64,000 nt of DNA, from the NCBI RefSeq assembly GCF_000196675.2, contig NC_015312.1:1798001-1862000 (forward strand), in the 5' to 3' direction. This DNA is from Pseudonocardia benzenivorans CB1190. Its GTDB lineage: Bacteria; Actinomycetota; Actinomycetes; Mycobacteriales; Pseudonocardiaceae. Positions 58,082 through 64,000 of this stretch are shown here, piece after piece. Under the pieces are notes generated by a model. It searched no databases, was not told the origin of the DNA, and was given only the letters and a program-made list of their open reading frames with translations. Positions within the stretch are counted from its first letter, which is position 1. The number at the start of each line of letters is the position of its first letter. Made by a program: the position numbers and the translations under genes.

Positions 58082-58461
58082 GGCTGCTGCTCCCGGTACG
58101 CCCGCCAGCTCGCGAGGTCGGAGATGTCGGTCGGCGCGGGCCCGCCGTCCCACGGACGCCGCAGGATCATCGCGAGCGACCCGCTGCCGTCGGCCAGCTC
58201 GATGACACCGAGCTCCAGGCCGGCCGGCTCGCCGGGCAGGAGCACCTCGCGCAGCTGCTCGTAGGAGAGCTCGTAGACCTCGCCCTGTACGGCGGCGCCC
58301 TGGTCCGGGCCGACGTCCTCCAGCGCCGGATACGCACCGTCGACGGCGTGGAACCGGTAGCGCTTCGCCGTCGTCGTCGCGGTCACGAGCGCGGCGCCGC
58401 CGACCAGGTGGTGATCGGCGCCGCCGGCCATCGCCGTGCCGTTCAGGAACATGCGGGGCAC
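58078..58461 (-). CDS. AtzF C-terminal-domain-like (gamma-glutamylcyclotransferase-fold) protein
   Basis: A 127-residue protein resembling the C-terminal domain of allophanate hydrolase as a stand-alone unit: [20 protein letters not shown] at the start and [20 protein letters not shown] near the end. In AtzF this domain removes the carboxyl group of N-carboxycarbamate. Here no amidase domain is attached, so its own activity in purine or urea breakdown is uncertain. GTG 58461 is chosen for its GGAGG at five bases; ATG 58452 is possible. It is coupled to allB by a four-base overlap. Confidence 0.75.
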   Translation of the reverse strand: MPRMFLNGTAMAGGADHHLVGGAALVTATTTAKRYRFHAVDGAYPALEDVGPDQGAAVQGEVYELSYEQLREVLLPGEPAGLELGVIELADGSGSLAMILRRPWDGGPAPTDISDLASWRAYREQQP

Positions 58462-58486
58462 ACGAGCCTCCAACGAGTAGGGGGTC

Positions 58487-58526
58487 GTGAGTGGCGATGG
58501 TCGCGAGAGCGACCATCGCCACTCAC
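58487..58526. repeat. Palindromic repeat PR-3, overlapping the xdh stop codon
   Basis: A perfect 18-base stem (58487-58504 and 58509-58526, arm GTGAGTGGCGATGGTCGC) with a four-base loop. On the minus strand the TGA inside its first bases is the stop codon of the xanthine dehydrogenase Mo-subunit gene. It stands between that gene and the AtzF-C-like gene, inside the operon. Confidence 0.88.
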
Positions 58527-60793
58527 AGGGTGATGTGCTCCGGGCGGACGGGGACGCGGCGCAGGGCCTTGCCCGTCGCGGCGCGGATCGCCGCCGCCAC
58601 CGCCGGGCCCGACGAGATCGTCGGCGGCTCGCCGACGCCTCGGACGCCGTAGGGCGCGTGCGGGTCGGCGTACTCCAGGACCTTCACCTGCATCGGCGGC
58701 ATGTCGAGGATGGTCGGGATCAGGTAGTCGGTGAACGACGGGTTGCGCACCTTGCCGTCGGTCACGACGATCTCCTCCATCAGCGCCAGCCCCATGCCCT
58801 GGGCGCTACCGCCCTGGATCTGGCCGACGACGGCGTCGGGGTTGATCGCCCTGCCGACGTCCTGCGCGGTGTCCAGCGCGACGACCTTGACCAGGCCGAG
58901 CTCGACGTCGACGTCCACGACCGCCCGGTGCGCCGAGAACGCGTACTGCACGTGGGCGTCGCCCTGGCCGGTCTCCGGGTCGACCGGATACGTCGGCCGG
59001 TGGTGCCATTCGACGGTCTCCTCGACGGCCTCGTCGGCCAGTACCTCGGCCAGCACGGCGAGCACCTCGCCCGACGCGGAGACGATCTTGTCGCCGTCGA
59101 GACGGAGGCCGCTCACGCCGAGCCGCCGCGCGGACAGGGCGAGCACCGACTCCCGGACCGCCTCGCAGGCCGCCTTGACGGCGCCGCCGGTCACGTAGGT
59201 CTGGCGGGACGCGGACGTGGAGCCCCCGGAGCCGACCATCGTGTTCTTGGGGTGCACCACGACCCGGTCGACGCCCAGCTCGGTGCGGCAGATCTGCTGC
59301 TCGACGGTGATCAGGCCCTGCCCGACCTCGGCGGCGGCGGTGTGCACCGTCGCGACGGGCTCGCCACCGACGATCTCCAGCCGGACCCGGGCGGTCGAGT
59401 AGTCGTCGAAGCCCTCGGAGAACCCGACGTTCTTGTACGTGACGGCGTACCCGATCCCGCGGACGACGCCCTCACCGTGCGTGGTGTTGGACGCGCCGCC
59501 GGGCAGGTCGCGGATGTCGGGCCGGTCGTCCGGAGGCGGGGGCAGCGGCAGGTCGCGCACGGTGCGGATCAGCTCCGCGACGGGCGCGGCCGAGTCGATG
59601 AGCTGGCCGGTGATGTTGCGGTCGCCCTCGCGCATGCCGTTGAGCGCCCGGATCTCCACGGGGTCGACGCCGACCCGCTCGGCGAGCTCGTCCATCAGCG
59701 CCTCGTGGGCGAAGGCGGCCTGAACACACCCGAAGCCGCGCATGGCCCCGCACGGCGGGTTGTTCGTGTAGACGCCGCGCGCGTCGACGTGCACCGACGG
59801 GATGTCGTACGGGCCCAGGCCCAGTGTTCCGCCGTTGCCGACGACCGCCGTCGTCGACGAGGCATAGGCGCCGCCGTCGAACAGGATGTCGGCCTTGGCG
59901 TAGATCAGCCGGCCCCCCTCCGTGGCGCCGAACTCGTAGCGCAGCCACGCGGGGTGGCGGTGCACGTGACCGAAGAACGACTCCTCGCGCGAGTAGCTCA
60001 TCTTCACGGGCTTGCCGGTGTGCATCGCGAGCAGGCAGGCGTGGACGTGCATCGACAGGTCCTCGCGACCGCCGAACGCGCCGCCGACGCCGGCCAGGTG
60101 CAGCCGCGCCCGGTCGGGCGGCAGGTCGAGCACCCGGCACACCTGCTGCTGGTCGACGTGCAGCCACTGCGTCGCGACGTAGAGGTCGAGCCCGCCCTCG
60201 CCGTCGGGCACCGCGAGCCCGGACTCCGGACCCAGGAAGGCCTGGTCCTGCATGCCGACCTCGAAGTCCAGTGCGACGACGACCGGTGCCGTCGGGGCGG
60301 GGTCGCCGCGGCGGATCGCCAGCTCGCGCACCAGGTTCCCGCCGGGCTGGACGAGCGGGGCGTCGTCGTCCAGCGCCCGGCGCGGGTCGGTCAGCGCGGG
60401 CAGCTCCTCGTAGTCGACGACGATCCGCTTGGCGGCGCGCCGGGCCGTCTCGGGATGGTCGGCGGCGACGAGGGCGACGGGTTCGCCCTGGTAGCGGACG
60501 ACGTCCTCGGCGAGCGCGGGCTGGTCGAGGTGCTCGAGCCCGACGCGGTTCAGACCCGGGACGTCCGCATGGGTGAGCACCGCGTAGACGCCGGGGGTCG
60601 CCAGGGCGGCGCTGACGTCGATGGAGTGGATGCGGGCGTGCGGGTGCGGGCTGCGCAGCGTGACGCCCCAGCACATGTCGTCGTGCCACAGGTCGGACGA
60701 GTACGCGAACTCGCCGGTGACCTTGAGCGTGCCGTCGGGACGCAGCGGGGAGTCGCCGATCTTCCCGACGTTGCGGGTCTCGGTCGAGGTCAT
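58523..60793 (-). CDS. Xanthine dehydrogenase, molybdenum-binding subunit
   Basis: A 756-residue molybdopterin-binding subunit oxidising hypoxanthine and xanthine to urate. Moco-binding segments include GVGGAFGGREDLS, PCGAMRGFGCVQA and GSGGSTSASRQT; the catalytic base Glu lies in GVRGVGEPPTISS near the C terminus. It starts at ATG 60793, overlapping the deaminase stop as ATGA. Its stop codon lies in a palindromic repeat. The FAD and FeS subunits are encoded upstream on the same strand, so the enzyme is a three-subunit type with the deaminase gene inserted between subunits. Confidence 0.94.
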   Translation of the reverse strand: MTSTETRNVGKIGDSPLRPDGTLKVTGEFAYSSDLWHDDMCWGVTLRSPHPHARIHSIDVSAALATPGVYAVLTHADVPGLNRVGLEHLDQPALAEDVVRYQGEPVALVAADHPETARRAAKRIVVDYEELPALTDPRRALDDDAPLVQPGGNLVRELAIRRGDPAPTAPVVVALDFEVGMQDQAFLGPESGLAVPDGEGGLDLYVATQWLHVDQQQVCRVLDLPPDRARLHLAGVGGAFGGREDLSMHVHACLLAMHTGKPVKMSYSREESFFGHVHRHPAWLRYEFGATEGGRLIYAKADILFDGGAYASSTTAVVGNGGTLGLGPYDIPSVHVDARGVYTNNPPCGAMRGFGCVQAAFAHEALMDELAERVGVDPVEIRALNGMREGDRNITGQLIDSAAPVAELIRTVRDLPLPPPPDDRPDIRDLPGGASNTTHGEGVVRGIGYAVTYKNVGFSEGFDDYSTARVRLEIVGGEPVATVHTAAAEVGQGLITVEQQICRTELGVDRVVVHPKNTMVGSGGSTSASRQTYVTGGAVKAACEAVRESVLALSARRLGVSGLRLDGDKIVSASGEVLAVLAEVLADEAVEETVEWHHRPTYPVDPETGQGDAHVQYAFSAHRAVVDVDVELGLVKVVALDTAQDVGRAINPDAVVGQIQGGSAQGMGLALMEEIVVTDGKVRNPSFTDYLIPTILDMPPMQVKVLEYADPHAPYGVRGVGEPPTISSGPAVAAAIRAATGKALRRVPVRPEHITL

Positions 60794-62124
60794 GACGCCT
60801 TCTCCAACAGGGTCTCGTGTACGGCGGCGCACTCGCGCGCGACGGCGGAGGTGTCGACGGTGACGACGCGGTCGCGCTCGACGACCGGCCGCCCGTCGAC
60901 GAGCAGCAGCTCCAGCGGCGGCGGCGCACCGAGGACCAGCGCCGCGACGGGGTCGGCGACGTCGGCGTGGCCGAGGCCGTCGATGCGCCAGAGTGCGAGG
61001 TCGGCGAGCTTGCCGGGCTCGACGGAGCCGATCTCCCGCTGTCGGCCGAGCACGGAGGCGCCGCCGATCGTCGCCAGCTCCAGCGCGTCGCGGACCGTCA
61101 GTGCGGTCGGACCGCCCACCGCGCGGGCGAACAGCAGCGCGTGCCGGACCTCTTCCAGCAGGCTGCCGGCCTCGTTCGAGGCGGCGCCGTCGACCCCGAG
61201 GCCGACGCGGGCCCCGGCGTCGCGCAGGTCGCGGGTGCGGCAGATGCCGGCGCCGAGCCGGGCGTTGGACGAGGGGCAGTGCGCCACCCCGCTCCCGGTG
61301 GCGCCGACCTTCTTGACCTCGGCGTCGTCGAAGTGGATGCCGTGGGCGAACCAGACGTCCTCGCCGGTCCAGCCGAGGCTCTCCACGTACTCCAGCGGCG
61401 AGCAGCCGAACCGCTCGCGGCAGAACTCCTCCTCGTCGACGGTCTCGGCCAGGTGGGTGTGCAGCAGCACCCCGAGCCGCCGCGCCAGTTCCGCTGATTC
61501 GCGCATCAGCGAACCGGTCACCGAGAACGGCGAGCACGGCGCGAGCGCGATCCGCAGCATGGCGTCGGGCGACGGGTCGTGCCAACGGCGCACCGCCTCC
61601 TCCGAGGCGGCGAGGATCGCGTCGCGGTCCTCGACGACGTGGTCGGGTGGCAGGCCGCCGTCCTTGCGGCCCAGGTCCATCGAGCCACGGGTGGCGTGGA
61701 AGCGCAGCCCGACGTCGGCCGCGGCGCGGATCTCGGCGCCGAGCACGTCGCCGCCCTCGCGGGGGAAGACGTAGTGGTGGTCGGCAGCGGTCGTGCAGCC
61801 GGTCAGCGCGAGCTGCGACAGCGCGCCGGTGGCGCCGGTGTGCACGGCGTGCTCGTCGATGCCGGCCCACACCGGGTAGAGCGTGGTGAGCCACTCGAAC
61901 AGCGTCGCGTCGACGGCCAGGCCGCGGGTGACCCACTGGTAGAGGTGGTTGTGGGTGTTGACGAACCCGGGGGTGAGCAGGCAGCCGCGGGCGTCGATCC
62001 GTTCTCCGGGAACCGGCGCCGGGCCGGGGCCGACGGCGGTGATCCGGTTGCCGTCGATCACGACGTGGCCGTCGGCGAACTCGGCACCGGTCACGGTGAC
62101 GACATGGGCACCCTCGATGATCAT
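60790..62124 (-). CDS. Guanine/8-oxoguanine deaminase-like amidohydrolase
   Basis: A 444-residue COG0402 metal-dependent deaminase. His58 and His60 in FVNTHNHLYQW, the HTHLAET motif, HGIHFDD and VDGAASNE (Asp) form the metal site. Its sequence (TTAADHHYVF, APCSPFSV) is closest in my reading to 8-oxoguanine or related purine deaminases, which would turn guanine or 8-oxoguanine into xanthine or urate. It lies between two xanthine dehydrogenase subunit genes and overlaps both by four bases, supporting a purine-ring role. The exact substrate is inferred. Confidence 0.87.
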   Translation of the reverse strand: MIIEGAHVVTVTGAEFADGHVVIDGNRITAVGPGPAPVPGERIDARGCLLTPGFVNTHNHLYQWVTRGLAVDATLFEWLTTLYPVWAGIDEHAVHTGATGALSQLALTGCTTAADHHYVFPREGGDVLGAEIRAAADVGLRFHATRGSMDLGRKDGGLPPDHVVEDRDAILAASEEAVRRWHDPSPDAMLRIALAPCSPFSVTGSLMRESAELARRLGVLLHTHLAETVDEEEFCRERFGCSPLEYVESLGWTGEDVWFAHGIHFDDAEVKKVGATGSGVAHCPSSNARLGAGICRTRDLRDAGARVGLGVDGAASNEAGSLLEEVRHALLFARAVGGPTALTVRDALELATIGGASVLGRQREIGSVEPGKLADLALWRIDGLGHADVADPVAALVLGAPPPLELLLVDGRPVVERDRVVTVDTSAVARECAAVHETLLEKAS

Positions 62125-62591
62125 GACTGCGCTCCCGCGGAAGCCGCCGCTCGCACCGCGTCCAGGATCTTCTCGTAGCCGGTGCAGCGGCAGAGGTTCC
62201 CCGCGAGCGCCTCCCGGATTTCGGGGTCGCTCGGGGAGGGGTTGCGCGCCAGCAGGTCGTGGGTGGAGACGAGGAAGCCCGGCGTGCAGAACCCGCACTG
62301 CACGGCACCGCACTCGACGAACGCCTGCTGCACCGGGTCGAGCCCGTCGTCGCCGGCGAGCCCCTCGACCGTCGTGACCTCGCGGCCCTGCGCCTGGCCC
62401 GCCGCGACGAGGCACGAGCACACCGGTACCCCGTCCATGTAGACGGTGCACGACCCGCATTCGCCCTGCTCGCAGGCGTTCTTGGACCCGGGCAGGCCCA
62501 GCCGCTCGCGCAGCGCGTACAGCAGGCTCTCGCCCTCCCACACGTCGTCGGCCTCGCGGCGCTCGCCGTTGACCGTCAGTTCGATCCGCAT
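62121..62591 (-). CDS. Xanthine dehydrogenase, 2Fe-2S subunit
   Basis: A 156-residue ferredoxin-like subunit with two 2Fe-2S clusters. Plant-type cluster: Cys40, Cys45, Cys48 and Cys60 (ACEQGECGSC). Helical-domain cluster: Cys99, Cys102, Cys134 and Cys136 (VQCGFCTPGF, GNLCRCTGYE). It passes electrons from the Mo site to FAD. The ATG overlaps the FAD-subunit stop by one base (TGATG), and its stop overlaps the deaminase ATG as ATGA. Confidence 0.95.
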   Translation of the reverse strand: MRIELTVNGERREADDVWEGESLLYALRERLGLPGSKNACEQGECGSCTVYMDGVPVCSCLVAAGQAQGREVTTVEGLAGDDGLDPVQQAFVECGAVQCGFCTPGFLVSTHDLLARNPSPSDPEIREALAGNLCRCTGYEKILDAVRAAASAGAQS

Positions 62592-63463
62592 CAGGCGGCC
62601 CTCCGGTGCTCGTCCCAGGCCCAGGTGGCGGCGCGGCGCGCCATCACCGAGAGCGTGTGCAGGCGGTACGCGGCGGTGCCGCGCACGTCGTCGATCGGGG
62701 CGGCCGCGTCGCGCACCCTGCGGCCGAACTCGGCCGCCAGACCGTCGGGCAGCGCGGCGCGCGACTCCCACAGCCCGGCGGCCTCCAGCTCGCCGGCGAG
62801 GAACGCGGCGGCGGCGTCGGCCCGGCGCGGGGTCGGGGCGGCCGAGCCCACCCCGGTGCCGACCTCCTTGCGGTCCGGGTGCAGCGCGAACCCGAACGCG
62901 GACACCGCGATCACCATCGCGTTGCGGGTCCCGATCTTGCAGAACTGCTGCGGTCCCGCGGGCGGGGCGACGAGCACGGCGGCGATCAGCTCGTCGGGCG
63001 CGAGTGCGTTGCGCTTGACGCCGGTGAAGAACTCCGCGACCGGCACCTCCCGGGTGCCGCGCGCCGCCGAGGCGATCTCGACGACGGCGTCGGCGGCCAG
63101 CAGCGCCGGGTGCGAGTCACCGGCGGGGGACGCGGCGCCGAGGTTGCCGCCGACGGTGCCCCGGTTGCGGATCTGCGGCGAGCCGACGGTGCGGGCGGCC
63201 ATCGCCAGCCCCGGCAGCCGGTCGCCCAGCTCGGCGATGACCCGCGCGTAGGTGACGCCCGCGCCGAGCCGGATGCGGCCGTCGTCCCAGGCCCACTCGC
63301 GCAGCTCCGGTACCCGGGTCAGGTCCAGCAGCGCGTCCGGACGACGATGGTCGAAGTTCAGCTCCACCATGACGTCGGTGCCACCGGCGACCGGCAGCGC
63401 GTCGGGCCGCTCCGCCTTCGCCGCGAGCGCCTCTGCCCACGTGCTCGGTGCCAGGAAGTCCAT
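62591..63463 (-). CDS. Xanthine dehydrogenase, FAD-binding subunit
   Basis: A 290-residue FAD subunit. The flavin-binding loops are AVAGGTDVMVELNF near the N terminus and RNRGTVGGNLGAASPAGDSH in the middle. It delivers electrons to NAD. It is the first gene of the leftward purine operon and diverges from the PucR gene across 94 bases that must hold both promoters; no clear operator was identified there. Confidence 0.95.
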   Translation of the reverse strand: MDFLAPSTWAEALAAKAERPDALPVAGGTDVMVELNFDHRRPDALLDLTRVPELREWAWDDGRIRLGAGVTYARVIAELGDRLPGLAMAARTVGSPQIRNRGTVGGNLGAASPAGDSHPALLAADAVVEIASAARGTREVPVAEFFTGVKRNALAPDELIAAVLVAPPAGPQQFCKIGTRNAMVIAVSAFGFALHPDRKEVGTGVGSAAPTPRRADAAAAFLAGELEAAGLWESRAALPDGLAAEFGRRVRDAAAPIDDVRGTAAYRLHTLSVMARRAATWAWDEHRRAA

Positions 63464-63557
63464 GCCGACGAGTACACCGGCACGCGGCCGTGCGGATAAG
63501 TCGCCGCCGCCACGAATCGGTGGCCCGCGTCACGCCGAGGTCTTGTACGTTCCTCCA

Positions 63558-64000
63558 ATGCTCCTGCGTGACCTGCTCGCGCACCCCGGGCTGCACCTGC
63601 GGCTGCTCCACGGGTCGGACGTGGACCTCGACCGCGGCGTCCGGTGGGTCTACACGACCGACCTCATCGATCCCGGCCGCTACCTGTCGGGGGGCGAGCT
63701 CGTCATCAGCGGGCTCGTGTGGCGCAACGACCCCGCCGACAGCGAGCGGTTCGTCGCCGCCGTCGCCGCGTCCGGGGCGGCCGCGCTCGCCGCCGGCGAG
63801 GCGGTCTTCCACACCGTCCCCGACGACCTCGTGCAGGCCTGCCGGCGCCACGGCGTGCCGCTGATCGCGGTGCCGGAGGAGACGTCGTTCGGGACGGTGA
63901 CCGAGATCGTCGTCGGCGCCGTCACCGCGGCCAGGGGCGACCGGCTCGCGCACACCCTGGGCCGCCAGCGCGAGCTGCTGAGCGCCGTCGCGAGCGGGGC
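63558..64000 (+). CDS. PucR-family purine catabolism regulator (N-terminal part)
   Basis: The first 147 codons of a gene that continues past the window. The product begins MLLRDLLAHPGLHLRLLHG and contains VRWVYTTDLIDPGRYLSGGE and VPLIAVPEETSFGTVTEIV, the PucR N-terminal (purine catabolism regulatory) domain. A C-terminal CdaR-like helix-turn-helix is expected beyond the edge. Divergent from the xanthine dehydrogenase operon, it is the likely regulator. CCTCC immediately upstream of the ATG is not a ribosome site; the true signal is weak. Confidence 0.9.
   Translation, partial: MLLRDLLAHPGLHLRLLHGSDVDLDRGVRWVYTTDLIDPGRYLSGGELVISGLVWRNDPADSERFVAAVAASGAAALAAGEAVFHTVPDDLVQACRRHGVPLIAVPEETSFGTVTEIVVGAVTAARGDRLAHTLGRQRELLSAVASG

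Noticed and set aside
58487-61774. 1095-codon plus-strand frame opposite the xanthine dehydrogenase genes
   Set aside because: It is antisense to coupled operon genes and its product is compositionally biased without domains.

Overview
The window is about 73% GC with dense, often translationally coupled genes. Together with the GlgE alpha-glucan pathway, methylglucose-lipopolysaccharide genes, a DivIVA-type coiled-coil protein and a crotonyl-CoA carboxylase/reductase, this points to a high-GC actinobacterium. Pseudonocardiales, probably Pseudonocardia, is my best guess from gene content; no rRNA or other marker confirms it. I saw no tRNA, rRNA or CRISPR.

Region 1 (1-10.1 kb) is acyl-CoA chemistry: the end of a zinc alcohol dehydrogenase, an aldehyde dehydrogenase, a tandem-duplicated 3-hydroxyacyl-CoA dehydrogenase, crotonyl-CoA carboxylase/reductase (ccr), methylmalonyl-CoA epimerase, a thiolase and the mutase chaperone MeaB. 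These fit acetyl-CoA assimilation through ethylmalonyl-CoA and methylmalonyl-CoA. A DivIVA-domain protein sits among them, with degenerate tandem repeats of about 29 bp on both sides.

Region 2 (10.1-18.5 kb) holds an XRE and a MarR regulator, a thiamine-binding-protein gene split by a complete IS30-family element (1317 bp, terminal inverted repeats, 3-bp target duplication), a small membrane protein, a thioredoxin/TPR protein, a secreted zinc metallopeptidase and a GT87 mannosyltransferase-like membrane protein.

Region 3 (18.9-34.2 kb) is the alpha-glucan cluster. TreS makes maltose from trehalose, Mak phosphorylates it, GlgE polymerises maltose-1-phosphate and GlgB branches the polymer; GlgP and GlgX degrade it. 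An ECF sigma factor and a putative membrane anti-sigma partner lie between mak and glgB on the same strand.

Region 4 (34.2-42.8 kb): an orphan ABC ATPase, a crotonase, a methyltransferase, a sensor kinase/response regulator pair, a LuxR protein with a degenerate receiver, a hexapeptide acyltransferase, a GT4 glycosyltransferase resembling the mycobacterial methylglucose-lipopolysaccharide enzyme Rv3032, and a LysR regulator.

Region 5 (42.9-50.9 kb) is a probable organosulfur-acquisition operon: a cysteine-containing leader peptide, an FMN monooxygenase, a five-gene peptide-type ABC importer, an alpha/beta hydrolase and a cupin, divergent from the LysR gene across a T-N11-A box.

Region 6 (51-55.8 kb): an IsdG/MhuD-like monooxygenase behind a palindromic operator, a trypsin-like protease, the coupled methyltransferase/GH57 pair resembling Rv3030-Rv3031, and an AraC regulator with a possible poly-cysteine leader ORF upstream.

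Region 7 (55.8-64 kb) is a purine-catabolism cluster read leftward: xanthine dehydrogenase FAD and FeS subunits, a guanine/8-oxoguanine deaminase-like amidohydrolase, the Mo subunit, a small AtzF-C-like protein, allantoinase and allantoicase. Most junctions overlap by 1-8 nt. A PucR-type regulator diverges at the right edge.

A near-identical palindrome, with an arm reading roughly GTGAGTGGCGATGGTCG, occurs three times (31.8, 50.9 and 58.5 kb), each time directly after or overlapping a stop codon. It is the most unexpected repeated element here.
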